Assembly: GCA_028825365.1 (NCBI GenBank)
Contig: JAPKAF010000003.1
Span: 1-60,687 of the forward strand
DNA: 60,687 nt
Direction: 5' to 3'
Origin: Flavobacteriaceae bacterium
Lineage (GTDB): Bacteria > Bacteroidota > Bacteroidia > Flavobacteriales > Flavobacteriaceae
Below, piece by piece: positions 8,225 through 17,551 of this stretch (position 1 is its first letter; every line of letters begins with the position of its first letter). Both the position numbers and the translations under genes were made by a program. The notes beneath the pieces were generated by a model that was not told where the DNA came from, ran no database searches, and saw nothing but the letters and a program-made list of their open reading frames with translations.

Positions 8225-9108
8225 GTATTAAAAAATTTATAGGTACTGGAGTTGCTTTAATTACGCCATTTAATAAAGACTTTTCAATTGATTATAATTC
8301 TCTTGAAAAACTAGTTGAATTTAATATTTCTAACGGTATTGATTATTTAGTTATAAATGGAACTACTGGTGAAAGCCCTACTATTAGTTCTTCTGAAAGA
8401 GAGTTGTTAATAAATACGGTTGTAAGTGTTAATAAAGGAAGAGTTCCGTTAGTTCTAGGTATTGGAGGTAATGATACTAGAAGTGTAGTGGAGGAGATAA
8501 ACTCATCTAGCCTTGAAGATATTTCAGCTATTTTATCTGTTTCTCCATATTATTCCAAACCAACTCAAGAGGGAATTTATCAGCACTATAAGTATATTTC
8601 AAATAATACATCTAAACCCATTATAATTTATAACGTTCCTGGTAGAACTTCCAAAAATATATTACCAGCAACTACTTTAAGACTTGCTAATGACTTTGAT
8701 TCTATAATTGGCATCAAAGAGGCAGGAGGGGATATGGATCAATACTTAGAGTTAATTAATAACAAACCCAAAGATTTTTTGATAATTTCTGGAGATGATG
8801 ATTTAGCTTTATCATCAGTAAATGCTGGTGGTGATGGAGTTATTTCTGTTATTGGTCAAGCATTCCCTAGACAGTTTTCTGACATGATTAATTTTGCCTT
8901 AAATAATGATTTCTCAAGCGCTCAATCAATTAATAAACAGCTATCTGAAATGATATCTCTGATATTTGAAGAAAATAATCCAGCAGGAATAAAGTCATTA
9001 TTACATGAGATGAATTTGTGTAATGATATTCTAAGAATTCCACTATTATCTGTTTCTCCAAAATTAAGAAGGGGAATTTTAAAGGAACTTAACAAATTAA
9101 TCTCCTAA
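8221..9108 (+). CDS. dapA: 4-hydroxy-tetrahydrodipicolinate synthase DapA
   Basis: The 295-residue TIM-barrel enzyme condenses pyruvate with aspartate semialdehyde, the first committed step to diaminopimelate and lysine. The key residues are visible: NGTTGESPT with Thr48-Thr49, YNVPGRT with Tyr137 and Arg142, and GIKEAGGD with Lys166, which forms the Schiff base with pyruvate. The length is normal for the family. It overlaps the DUF6913-like gene by four bases. A 75-base gap with a promoter-like box separates it from bamD. Confidence 0.96.
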   Translation: MSIKKFIGTGVALITPFNKDFSIDYNSLEKLVEFNISNGIDYLVINGTTGESPTISSSERELLINTVVSVNKGRVPLVLGIGGNDTRSVVEEINSSSLEDISAILSVSPYYSKPTQEGIYQHYKYISNNTSKPIIIYNVPGRTSKNILPATTLRLANDFDSIIGIKEAGGDMDQYLELINNKPKDFLIISGDDDLALSSVNAGGDGVISVIGQAFPRQFSDMINFALNNDFSSAQSINKQLSEMISLIFEENNPAGIKSLLHEMNLCNDILRIPLLSVSPKLRRGILKELNKLIS

Positions 9109-9123
9109 TAATATTTTAAAGAC

Positions 9124-9135
9124 TATAGATCTATA
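9124..9135. repeat. 12-base perfect palindrome after dapA
   Basis: TATAGATCTATA is its own reverse complement and is followed by a short run of T. It lies 15 bases after the dapA stop. It may be a weak terminator or chance in AT-rich DNA. Confidence 0.2.
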
Positions 9136-9159
9136 TTTTTTATATACATTAAATTTGTT

Positions 9160-9167
9160 TATTTTTG
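9160..9167 (+). promoter_or_regulatory. Bacteroidota -7 box before bamD
   Basis: TATTTTTG matches the TAnnTTTG -7 consensus of the Bacteroidota housekeeping sigma factor and lies 16 bases before the bamD ATG. I see no clear TTG -33 element at the usual distance, so the call is tentative. Confidence 0.45.
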
Positions 9168-9183
9168 CAAATTGATTATAATT

Positions 9184-9969
9184 ATGAAACAAACTCTACT
9201 TACATTACTTATATCAACAATATTTCTGTCTTGTGGCGAGTATCAAAAGGTGCTTAATGGAGATGACATCGCTTCAAAATTTACTTTAGGGACATCTTTT
9301 TATGATGATGGAAATTTCTCAAAAGCGAACAGACTTTTTGAACAAATCGTTCCTAAATACAGAGGAAAGCCCCAAGCCCAAAAATTAATGTACATGCACG
9401 CTATGTGTTTTTATGAAACAAAAGATTTCTATGCTTCAAACTATAGAATGGAAAAATTTGTAAATACTTACCCTAATAGCGAGAAAAATGAAGAGATAGC
9501 TTTTCTAGCTGCTAAGAGTTATTATTTTATGTCACCTCCTTTTTCAAAGGATCAAACTGACACTAAAATTGCAATTGATAAATTACAGTTATTTATAAAT
9601 ACATTCCCTGATTCTGAATATATAGCAGATGCTAACTCACTTATATTTGAACTGGATTATAAACTTGAGTATAAGGTTTATAATACTGCATTACAATACA
9701 ACACCCTTAATGACCATGAAGCTGCTATAAAATCATTCAATAACTTTGTGGTGGAATTTCCAGGATCTTCTCTTAGAGAGAAAGTATTGTATTATAAATT
9801 TGACTCAGCATACAAGTTAGCTGTCAATAGTGTCAATTACAAGATGCAAGACAGAGTAGACGATGCGATTACATATTATAATTCTTTCTTAAAGTATTAC
9901 AATGAATCTGAGTTTATCGAAGATTTAGAATTAAAATTTGAGGAATTGAATAAATTAAAAACAACTTAG
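9184..9969 (+). CDS. bamD: Outer membrane assembly lipoprotein BamD
   Basis: The 261-residue product is the BamD component of the BAM machine, which inserts beta-barrel proteins into the outer membrane. I start at MKQTLL instead of an in-frame ATG four codons earlier, because this gives a compact signal peptide ending in the lipobox FLSCGEYQKVL. The rest is a chain of tetratricopeptide-like helices with the family pattern: ASKFTLGTSFYDDGNFSKA, MHAMCFYETKDFYAS, FVNTYPNSEKNEEIAFLAA and FINTFPDSEYIADAN. It opens a long forward run of envelope, CoA and repair genes, 13 bases before the RNA polymerase subunit gene. Confidence 0.92.
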   Translation: MKQTLLTLLISTIFLSCGEYQKVLNGDDIASKFTLGTSFYDDGNFSKANRLFEQIVPKYRGKPQAQKLMYMHAMCFYETKDFYASNYRMEKFVNTYPNSEKNEEIAFLAAKSYYFMSPPFSKDQTDTKIAIDKLQLFINTFPDSEYIADANSLIFELDYKLEYKVYNTALQYNTLNDHEAAIKSFNNFVVEFPGSSLREKVLYYKFDSAYKLAVNSVNYKMQDRVDDAITYYNSFLKYYNESEFIEDLELKFEELNKLKTT

Positions 9970-9982
9970 AAATTAAATAAAA

Positions 9983-10315
9983 ATGGATTTAAAGAAAGTA
10001 AAGGCACCAGTTAGTACAGAAACATACGATAGAAATATTATTGATAAATCAACCGATAATATCTATGAAGCAATTTCAATTATATCTAAGAGATCTGAAC
10101 AAATCAATTCTGATATACGTACAGAATTAATTGATAAATTAGAAGAGTTTGCTACATACAACGATAGTTTAGAAGAGATTTTTGAAAATAAAGAGCAAAT
10201 TGAAGTTTCTAAGTTTTACGAAAAGTTACCTAAGCCTCATGCGTTAGCTGTTCAAGAATGGCTTGATGAAAAAATATATCACAGAAATAGCTCTGAAGAA
10301 TCACTAGAAAAGTAA
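9983..10315 (+). CDS. rpoZ: RNA polymerase omega/Rpb6-type subunit
   Basis: The 110-residue protein is the Bacteroidota form of the omega subunit, which helps fold and hold the beta-prime subunit of RNA polymerase. It has the short family pattern: a start with KKVKAPVSTETYD, then a helix IYEAISIISKRSEQIN, followed by an acidic tail. The position directly after bamD and before coaBC is typical for flavobacteria as far as I recall, and it mirrors the omega-coaBC pairing of other bacteria. Confidence 0.85.
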   Translation: MDLKKVKAPVSTETYDRNIIDKSTDNIYEAISIISKRSEQINSDIRTELIDKLEEFATYNDSLEEIFENKEQIEVSKFYEKLPKPHALAVQEWLDEKIYHRNSSEESLEK

Positions 10316-10319
10316 TCTA

Positions 10320-11528
10320 ATGTCAGTTTTAAGCGGAAAAAAAATATTACTAGGTGTAACTGGTGGTATCGCTGCTTATAAAACTGCTAATTTAGTTAGG
10401 TTATTAATAAAGTTAGGTTGTCATGTTAAAGTTGTTATGACACCCTCTGCTAAAGACTTTGTTACACCATTAACATTATCCACACTTTCAAAGAATCCTG
10501 TTTTATCTACATTTACCACAGATGAGGATGATGAGATGTGGAACAATCACGTTGAATTAGGTCTATGGGCAGACTTATTTATAATTTGTCCTGCTACGGC
10601 CAACACTTTATCTAAAATGTCCAGTGGAAATTGTGACAATCTATTAATAGCTACATATTTATCTGCTAAATGTAAAGTTTATTTTGCTCCAGCTATGGAT
10701 CTAGATATGTATAAACATGAATCAACTAAATTATCAATTGAAAAACTTATTTCTTTTGGTAATATGTTAATTCCGCCAGAGTCTGGTGAATTAGCAAGTG
10801 GGTTAGTTGGAAAGGGTAGAATGGCAGAACCTGAAAATATTGTTACTTTTATTGAAAAAGATTTATCTAGTAATTTGCCTCTAAGCGGAAAGACTTTTTT
10901 AATTACTGCTGGTCCAACATTTGAATCAATAGACCCTGTCAGGTTTATAGGTAATCATTCCAGTGGAAAAATGGGTTTTGAGTTAGCAGAGACAGCTTCT
11001 AATTTAGGAGCTAATGTTATATTAATTAGTGGTCCAACTAACGAAAAGTTGAAATCTAAGTCTATTCAGCTAAAACTAATAACTTCATCTGATCAAATGT
11101 TTGAAGAGGTTGTAAATAAATATCGTTCAGCAGATGTGGTTATAATGTCAGCTGCGGTAGCAGATTTTAAACCTAAATCTATTTCCAATAAAAAACTAAA
11201 AAAATCTAATCAGAACTTATCTATTGAAGTTGAGAAAACCAAAGATATTTTATCTCACCTTGGTAAGACAAAAACTAATCAACTTTTAATAGGTTTTGCC
11301 CTGGAAACAGATAATGAAATTGAGAATGCTAAAAGTAAATTAATTAATAAAAATTTAGATTTAATAATCTTAAATTCTCTAAATGATAAAGGAGCAGGTT
11401 TTGGTTTTGATACTAATAAAGTTTCTATTATATCAAAAGAAAATAAAATTATTAATTTTCCGTTAAAACATAAGAAAGATGTCTCTTTAGATATTATTAA
11501 TAATATAATTGAATTAATAAATGAATAA
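10320..11528 (+). CDS. coaBC: CoaBC: phosphopantothenoylcysteine synthetase/decarboxylase
   Basis: The 402-residue bifunctional enzyme makes 4'-phosphopantetheine for coenzyme A. The N-terminal CoaC flavoprotein has LGVTGGIAAYK, the catalytic His77 in NNHVELGLWAD and PATANT at 91-96. The substrate clamp reads ELASGLVGKGRMAEP, where Ser160 stands at the place of the cysteine of the E. coli type. The C-terminal CoaB half begins near residue 186 with ITAGPTFESIDPVRFI and NHSSGKMG and contains SAAVADF. It lies four bases after rpoZ and overlaps the next gene by eight bases. Confidence 0.95.
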   Translation: MSVLSGKKILLGVTGGIAAYKTANLVRLLIKLGCHVKVVMTPSAKDFVTPLTLSTLSKNPVLSTFTTDEDDEMWNNHVELGLWADLFIICPATANTLSKMSSGNCDNLLIATYLSAKCKVYFAPAMDLDMYKHESTKLSIEKLISFGNMLIPPESGELASGLVGKGRMAEPENIVTFIEKDLSSNLPLSGKTFLITAGPTFESIDPVRFIGNHSSGKMGFELAETASNLGANVILISGPTNEKLKSKSIQLKLITSSDQMFEEVVNKYRSADVVIMSAAVADFKPKSISNKKLKKSNQNLSIEVEKTKDILSHLGKTKTNQLLIGFALETDNEIENAKSKLINKNLDLIILNSLNDKGAGFGFDTNKVSIISKENKIINFPLKHKKDVSLDIINNIIELINE

Positions 11529-12408
11529 AATATTTCTATATTTTTTTTTAATTTCTTTTACACATACATTTTCACAAGAACTAAATTGTAGTGTTATTGT
11601 TAATGCCACAAAGACAGGCGATGAGAATTTGCAAATTTTTAAAACTTTAGAAAATCAAATCTCAGAATTTATAAATAACTCGAATTGGAGTAATATTTCT
11701 TTTTCAAATAAGCAAAGAATAAATTGTTCAATGATTGTTAATATTAATTCTTATGATAATGATGTTTTTAGTGGGACTCTACAAGTACAGTCATCTAGAC
11801 CGATTTTTAATTCCTCTTATGAATCACCAATTTATAATTACATAGATAAAGATTTTTCATTCAGATATCAAGAATTCCAAAATTTCGTTTTTAATCCAAA
11901 TCAGTTTGAATCAAATCTAATTTCTGTTTTGTCATATCACGTCTATATTATTTTAGGCATGGATTCTGACTCCTTTGAATTAAACTCTGGCAAAAAATAT
12001 TACGAGCAAGCTAGGAATATTTTAGATTATTCTAATGGAACTAATTACCTTGGTTGGAATGCTAAAGATGGCCGTCAGACTCGCTATTATTTAATTGATA
12101 ATATACTATCCCCAACGTATAAAGAGTTTAGTTCTGCATTGTATGACTATCATCTTAATGGTTTAGATAATATGTTTGAAGATGTTAAAAAATCAAAAAT
12201 AAATATTAGCAAATCTATTATATCTTTTGAAAGAATGAATAGTCGTAGGCCTAATTCATATATCTTGAAAGTATTTTTTGACGCGAAGTCTGATGAAATT
12301 CAAGATATTTTTAGTGCTGGGCCTAGTGTAGAAATAACTAATTTAATTTCAATGTTGTCAAAAGTAGCTCCTATGCATTCAAGCAAATGGAGAAAAATAA
12401 AATTTTAA
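11521..12408 (+). CDS. DUF4835 family secreted protein
   Basis: The 295-residue product starts with a signal peptide (cleavage expected after FTHTFSQ) and continues with ELNCSVIVNATKTG, the hallmark start of the DUF4835 family, which is common in Bacteroidota between coaBC and recN. Other recognisable parts are YNYIDKDFSFRYQEF, the YHVYIILGMDSDSFE strand and the LGWNAKDGRQTRYY segment. It is thought to act in the periplasm; its function is unknown. It overlaps coaBC by eight bases, so it is certainly co-translated in the same operon. Confidence 0.88.
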   Translation: MNKIFLYFFLISFTHTFSQELNCSVIVNATKTGDENLQIFKTLENQISEFINNSNWSNISFSNKQRINCSMIVNINSYDNDVFSGTLQVQSSRPIFNSSYESPIYNYIDKDFSFRYQEFQNFVFNPNQFESNLISVLSYHVYIILGMDSDSFELNSGKKYYEQARNILDYSNGTNYLGWNAKDGRQTRYYLIDNILSPTYKEFSSALYDYHLNGLDNMFEDVKKSKINISKSIISFERMNSRRPNSYILKVFFDAKSDEIQDIFSAGPSVEITNLISMLSKVAPMHSSKWRKIKF

Positions 12409-12427
12409 ATTATAATCTTTAAATACA

Positions 12428-14080
12428 GTGTTAAAAAACCTATCCATAAAAAACTACGCGCTTATTGATGATTTGAATGTAGATTTCAACAATGGATTAA
12501 CTATAATTACAGGTGAAACTGGGGCTGGAAAATCAATTTTAATAAATGCATTATCCCTTCTTTTAGGAAAAAGATCAGATAGCTCATCGATTAACAACTT
12601 GAATAAAAAGTGTATTGTTGAGGCAACTTTTGATCTTTCTAATTATAATTTGAAGAATATTTTTACAGATAATAATCTTGATTATGATACCGATACTATA
12701 ATTAGAAGAGAAATATTACCTTCAGGAAAATCACGCGCTTTTGTTAATGACTCTCCAGTAGTATTGAATCAACTATCATCTATTAGCCAATATATTATAG
12801 ATATTCACTCTCAGCACCAAAATTTAGATTTAGTAAATATTGATTTTCAATTTGATGTAATTGACTCTGTTTCTAATAATAATAAATTATTAAAAGAATA
12901 TAAAGTTAAATTCCTAAAATATAAAAATTATAAATCCGAACTAAAATTAATTAAAGACTCTAAACTAGAGCTTTCAAAAGCTTTTGATTATAATAACCAT
13001 CTTTTAGATGAAATTAACAATTTAAATATTTCTGATATTAATCTAGATGATCTAGAAAACTCTTATAAAGAGTTGTCTAATTTTGAAGATATTAAGAGTG
13101 ATTTAAATCTCAGTAGCTCTATTTTGAATGATAACGAGCATGGTATAATTTCGTTAATGAGTAAGTTGAATTTAAACCTCAAAGACTTGTCTTCCAAGTC
13201 CAATTCTTTCTTAAGTCTATATAATAGATTAAATTCAATCTATATTGATTTAGATGATATCTCTAAAGATATCCAAGCTTCAAATGATAGGTTAACTAAC
13301 AGTCCTGTAGAATTATCCGAAATAAGTGATTTGTTATCAAAAATAAACAATGTTTTAAGAAAACACTCTGTTGATAATTTGAATGATCTAATTATTATCC
13401 AGTCTGATTTAGCTACCAAGGTTTCTAAGTCAAATAATATTGATGATGAAATTCAATCGCTTAATTCCTTTATTAAGACCATGGAGAGTGAATTATTAGT
13501 TTTATCTAAACAGTTAAATAGTAATAGGGTTAATGTAATTCCGAACTTAGTTAAAAACCTCAAGGAAATCTTAGGTGATTTAGGCATGAAGAGTGCTCAG
13601 TTTTTAATTGAAATTAGCCCAGTTGAGGATTTTCTTTTTAATGGAATGGATAAATTAGAATTTAAGTTTAGTGCTAATAAAGGATCAGACTTTAAATTAT
13701 TGAAACATTCTGCTTCAGGAGGTGAAATTTCTAGGATTATGTTAGCTATCAAATCTATTATTGCCAACTATAAAAAATTACCGACATTAATGTTTGATGA
13801 GATTGATACTGGAGTTTCTGGGGAAGTATCTAATAAAATTGGAGATATTATGCAAGAAATGAGTTCTAGGATGCAAATATTCACAATTACGCATTTGCCT
13901 CAAATTGCAGCGAAAGGGGAGTCTCACTTTAAAGTATATAAAACAGAAATGGATGACTCTACTACAACTAACTTAATAAAATTAAATAATCAAGACAGAA
14001 TTGTGGAAATTGCAAAAATGCTAGAAGGAGATAACATTTCTAACTCTGCTGTTGCTCATGCTAAGCAATTACTCAATTAA
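12428..14080 (+). CDS. recN: DNA repair ATPase RecN
   Basis: The 550-residue SMC-like protein acts in recombinational repair of double-strand breaks. The start codon is GTG, 19 bases after the previous stop. The N-terminal head has SIKNYALIDDLNVDF and the Walker A motif GETGAGKS (about residues 29-36). A long coiled-coil middle follows, full of leucine, serine and asparagine. The C-terminal head has the ABC signature ASGGEISRIMLA, Walker B MFDEIDTGVSG and THLPQIAAKGESHF. Domain order and length are normal for the family. Confidence 0.96.
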   Translation: MLKNLSIKNYALIDDLNVDFNNGLTIITGETGAGKSILINALSLLLGKRSDSSSINNLNKKCIVEATFDLSNYNLKNIFTDNNLDYDTDTIIRREILPSGKSRAFVNDSPVVLNQLSSISQYIIDIHSQHQNLDLVNIDFQFDVIDSVSNNNKLLKEYKVKFLKYKNYKSELKLIKDSKLELSKAFDYNNHLLDEINNLNISDINLDDLENSYKELSNFEDIKSDLNLSSSILNDNEHGIISLMSKLNLNLKDLSSKSNSFLSLYNRLNSIYIDLDDISKDIQASNDRLTNSPVELSEISDLLSKINNVLRKHSVDNLNDLIIIQSDLATKVSKSNNIDDEIQSLNSFIKTMESELLVLSKQLNSNRVNVIPNLVKNLKEILGDLGMKSAQFLIEISPVEDFLFNGMDKLEFKFSANKGSDFKLLKHSASGGEISRIMLAIKSIIANYKKLPTLMFDEIDTGVSGEVSNKIGDIMQEMSSRMQIFTITHLPQIAAKGESHFKVYKTEMDDSTTTNLIKLNNQDRIVEIAKMLEGDNISNSAVAHAKQLLN

Positions 14081-14107
14081 TCTTATATTTGTTAAAAATC
14101 TTATAAT

Positions 14108-14920
14108 ATGTCATATAATCTTTTAAAAGGAAAAAGAGGTATAATATTCGGAGCTTTAGATCATAATTCTATTGCTTGGAAAACTGCTGAAAGAGTTCAT
14201 GAAGAAGGAGGTACCTTTGTTTTATCTAATGCGCCAGTCGCTATGAGAATGGGTGAAATTGATAAGTTAGCAGAGAAAACGGGTTCTACTGTTATTGGAG
14301 CTGACGCAACTTCTATTGAAGACTTAGAGCACTTAATTTCTGAATCAATGAAAATATTAGGTGGTAAATTAGATTTTGTCTTACACTCTATAGGAATGTC
14401 TATTAATGTAAGAAAAGGTAGACATTATACAGATCAAAAATATGATTGGACTCAAAAAGGTACAGATGTATCAGCAATGTCATTTCATAAAGTTATGCAA
14501 ACATTATATAAAGCAGACGCAATGAACGAGTGGGGTAGTATCGTAGCTCTAACTTACATGGCTGCTCAAAGAGTATTCCCTGATTATAATGATATGGCAG
14601 ATAATAAAGCATTTTTGGAAAGTATAGCTCGTAGTTTTGGATATTTCTTTGGTAAAGACAAAAATGTAAGGGTTAACACTATTTCTCAATCTCCAACTCC
14701 TACTACAGCTGGAAGTGGAGTCAAAGGTTTTGATGGTTTTATTAATTATGCCGAAAAAATGTCTCCATTAGGAAATGCTACTGCTTTAGATTGTGCTAAT
14801 TACACAGTTACATTATTTAGCGACCTAACAAAGAGAGTTACACTTCAAAACTTATATAATGATGGAGGTTTTAGTAATATGGGTGTTAGTGATTCTATAA
14901 TGGATTCTATCACAAAATAA
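14108..14920 (+). CDS. fabI: Enoyl-ACP reductase FabI
   Basis: The 270-residue short-chain-dehydrogenase-type enzyme reduces enoyl-ACP with NAD(P)H in the last step of fatty-acid elongation. It has the FabI-specific cofactor loop GALDHNSIAWKTA instead of the ordinary TGxxxGIG, HSIGMS (about residues 93-98), and the active-site residues Tyr150, Tyr160 and Lys167 in ALTYMAAQRVFPDYNDMADNK. It also has NTISQSPTPTTAGSG. It lies 27 bases after recN, in the middle of the forward run. Confidence 0.96.
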   Translation: MSYNLLKGKRGIIFGALDHNSIAWKTAERVHEEGGTFVLSNAPVAMRMGEIDKLAEKTGSTVIGADATSIEDLEHLISESMKILGGKLDFVLHSIGMSINVRKGRHYTDQKYDWTQKGTDVSAMSFHKVMQTLYKADAMNEWGSIVALTYMAAQRVFPDYNDMADNKAFLESIARSFGYFFGKDKNVRVNTISQSPTPTTAGSGVKGFDGFINYAEKMSPLGNATALDCANYTVTLFSDLTKRVTLQNLYNDGGFSNMGVSDSIMDSITK

Positions 14921-14958
14921 TATACTCAATTACTGCTTTGTTTAACTAAATTTGTTAA

Positions 14959-15972
14959 ATGGTATCTATTAATATTTCATTTATAATTCCTGTTTACAAT
15001 AGGCCTGAAGAAATTGAGGAGCTTCTAAATAGTTTTGTAAATTTAGAAGGTTTTTTTGATTTTGAAATTGTTATTATTGAAGATGGTTCCAGCAATTGTT
15101 CAGACAAAATTGTATCAATATTTTCAGAAAAATTAAATATATCTTATTATAAAAAAAACAATACTGGTCCTGGTGATTCTAGGAACTATGGTATGAAAAA
15201 AGCACAAGGTAATTACTTTATAATATTAGATTCAGATTGTATATTACCTAGCAATTACTTGATTAATTTCTTCCAAAATATAAATAACGAGTATGTTGAT
15301 TGTTTTGGAGGAGTAGATGACTCGCATTTTTCTTTTACAAATTTTCAAAAAGCTGTGAATTTTACAATGACATCTTTTTTAACCACTGGAGGTATAAGAG
15401 GTGGTAATATAAATTCTAAGAATTTTCAAGCTAGAAGTTTTAATATGGGAATTTCTCAAAAAGCGTTTGATTTAACTGGCGGTTTTGGAAATATTCACCC
15501 TGGTGAAGACCCAGATTTATCTCTAAGAATATCTGATCTTGAATTAAGTTCTAGTTTGTATAATAACGTGAAAGTGTTTCATAAAAGAAGAGTTAATATT
15601 CATGCTTTTTTTAACCAAGTTTATAAGTTTGGAATGGTTAGGCCAATTATAAATACTTGGCATCCAGATTCTAATAAGATTATTTTTTGGTTGCCTAGTT
15701 TTGCGCTTTTTTATTTGATTTTAAGTTTTGCCTTAATTCCATTTAATTTTTTTATCCCCCTATTGATAGTTTTTCTTTATGGAGCTTTAATATTTATTAA
15801 CTCATTAATTACAAATAGGAGCGTATTAGTAGCTTTTTATTCAATATTTACTACTCTGATTCAATTTGTTGGTTATGGATTTGGTTTTCTAAAATCAAAT
15901 TTTATTTTATTATATTCAAATAGAAATATCGAAGATAAATTTCCTAATTATTTTTTTAAAAACAATAATTAA
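14959..15972 (+). CDS. Family 2 glycosyltransferase, membrane-anchored
   Basis: The 337-residue protein has a GT-A glycosyltransferase domain: FIIPVYNRPEEIEELL at the start, IIEDGSS, GDSRNYGMKKAQGNY, the metal-binding LDSDC at about residue 91, and a later FGNIHPGEDPDLSLRI acceptor loop. The C-terminal 90 residues contain two or three membrane segments (from about IIFWLPSFALFYLIL), so the catalytic domain is held at the inner membrane facing the cytoplasm. The substrate is probably a lipid or a cell-surface sugar, which I cannot specify. The stop overlaps the start of the next gene by one base (TAATG). Confidence 0.85.
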   Translation: MVSINISFIIPVYNRPEEIEELLNSFVNLEGFFDFEIVIIEDGSSNCSDKIVSIFSEKLNISYYKKNNTGPGDSRNYGMKKAQGNYFIILDSDCILPSNYLINFFQNINNEYVDCFGGVDDSHFSFTNFQKAVNFTMTSFLTTGGIRGGNINSKNFQARSFNMGISQKAFDLTGGFGNIHPGEDPDLSLRISDLELSSSLYNNVKVFHKRRVNIHAFFNQVYKFGMVRPIINTWHPDSNKIIFWLPSFALFYLILSFALIPFNFFIPLLIVFLYGALIFINSLITNRSVLVAFYSIFTTLIQFVGYGFGFLKSNFILLYSNRNIEDKFPNYFFKNNN

Positions 15973-16916
15973 TGATAATTAAAAAATCATATAAGATTAA
16001 TTATAAAACATTAAATAATTTTATCATTTTTTTGGTAATTTCTTTTCTCTTTTCTACTATAGTCAAATTGACTAAGGTTTACACAAAAACCGTTACTTAT
16101 AAAATTAACTTAACTGAAATTGCAGATGATAAAATAGTTACTAACCAATCTGCTGATAGTATTAGTTTAACCGTTTCATCATTTGGTTTTGATTTTATTA
16201 AGCATTATTTATCGAATCAATCAATCAATATTCCTTCAAGAAATAGTATTGATAATTCAAAATCTTTTATACTAACCAACTCTAATACGTATACTAACAT
16301 TGTTGATTTAATAAAACCTGAATTCAATTTAATCTCAATTAATTTTGATAGTCTTTTTTTTAACTATGACAGGTTAAAATCAAAAAAAATACCTATAGTT
16401 TTAAATTCTAATATTAGTTTTTCACAAGGTTATGATTTTTTTAAAAGTTATAAATTATCGAAGGATTCGGTTATTGTTGTTGGTCCAGAATTAATTTTAA
16501 ATTCAATTAATTCTATTAATACTTATGATTTAGAACTCACAGATTTAAAATTAAGTTTAACAGAGTCTGTTAAGCTTAATTTATTAGAAGCTAATAATTT
16601 AAAGTATTCTGATAAAACTGTTGATGTTTTCATCGATGTTGAAAAGTCTACCGAAGCTATTTTGAATATTCCTGTTTCTATTGTCAATATTCCAAAAGAT
16701 ATTAAGATTAATTATTACCCAAAAAACATAAAAGTCTCTTTTACTACTAGTTTAGAGAATTATCAAATTTATAGTTTTAAAGATTTTGAAATTACTTGTG
16801 ATTTTAATCAATTTCATGAAGGTGGAAAATTGAAACCTACAATAATAAAAAAACCTAATTTTATAAAAAATTTAAGTTTGACAAATGAGAATGTTCAATA
16901 CGTCATTTTAAAATGA
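15972..16916 (+). CDS. YbbR-like domain protein
   Basis: The 314-residue product has one N-terminal membrane segment (about residues 17-36) and then a periplasmic region rich in beta strands with repeated short modules, typical of YbbR-domain proteins. Characteristic strands are KIPIVLNSNISF, SVIVVGPELIL and VDVFIDVEKS. In Firmicutes YbbR (CdaR) regulates the diadenylate cyclase CdaA; here no cyclase gene is adjacent, so that function is not implied. It is translationally coupled on both sides: TAATG with the glycosyltransferase and ATGA with coaE. Confidence 0.7.
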   Translation: MIIKKSYKINYKTLNNFIIFLVISFLFSTIVKLTKVYTKTVTYKINLTEIADDKIVTNQSADSISLTVSSFGFDFIKHYLSNQSINIPSRNSIDNSKSFILTNSNTYTNIVDLIKPEFNLISINFDSLFFNYDRLKSKKIPIVLNSNISFSQGYDFFKSYKLSKDSVIVVGPELILNSINSINTYDLELTDLKLSLTESVKLNLLEANNLKYSDKTVDVFIDVEKSTEAILNIPVSIVNIPKDIKINYYPKNIKVSFTTSLENYQIYSFKDFEITCDFNQFHEGGKLKPTIIKKPNFIKNLSLTNENVQYVILK

Positions 16917-17491
16917 AAAAAATTGCAATAACTGGTGGTGTCGGAAGTGGTAAAACATATATTTCAAATATATTTTTCAAACTAGGTATACCCATTTTCA
17001 CATCTGATGAATGCGCAAAAAAAATTATTAATTCAAATATTCATGTAAAAAACAAGTTGATTAATCATTTTGGTAAAGACTGTTATATATCTAATAAACT
17101 TAACAAAAAATATGTTTCAGATTTAATATTTAATGATAAGTCTAAACTTCAATTAATAAATTCTATTGTACATCCTTTTGTTAAGAAAGACTATGAAAAT
17201 TGGTTAGATCATCAAGTAGCTCCTTATACTATATATGAATCTGCAATTATTTTTGAAAACAACACTGAAAATAATTTTGATAAAGTTATTGGAATTGTTT
17301 CTGATGTAAAGTTAAGACACTCTAGACTCTTATCTAGAGGTATGAACAGTTCATCAATTAAAAACATAATGAGTAATCAAGTTACAGATGTTTTGATTGT
17401 GAATTTTTCCGATTTTATAATTTATAATAATTTAAATGCAGATTTGATCAATGATGTTAATAAGATTCATTTGGAAATCTTAAATCATTAA
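16913..17491 (+). CDS. coaE: Dephospho-CoA kinase CoaE
   Basis: The 192-residue kinase adds the 3'-phosphate that completes coenzyme A. It has the P-loop GGVGSGKT (residues 8-15), the CoA-binding FTSDECAKKI, INSIVHPFVKKDYENW and YESAIIFEN. It is at the short end for CoaE, with a brief lid. It overlaps the ybbR-like gene by four bases. coaBC and coaE lie in the same forward run, so the first and last enzymes of this branch may be co-expressed. Confidence 0.94.
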   Translation: MKKIAITGGVGSGKTYISNIFFKLGIPIFTSDECAKKIINSNIHVKNKLINHFGKDCYISNKLNKKYVSDLIFNDKSKLQLINSIVHPFVKKDYENWLDHQVAPYTIYESAIIFENNTENNFDKVIGIVSDVKLRHSRLLSRGMNSSSIKNIMSNQVTDVLIVNFSDFIIYNNLNADLINDVNKIHLEILNH

Positions 17492-17551
17492 TTTTTGTTA
17501 ACTTATGGTTAAATCTATGTCTCATTATATTATTAATATTAATTTAGTTGT

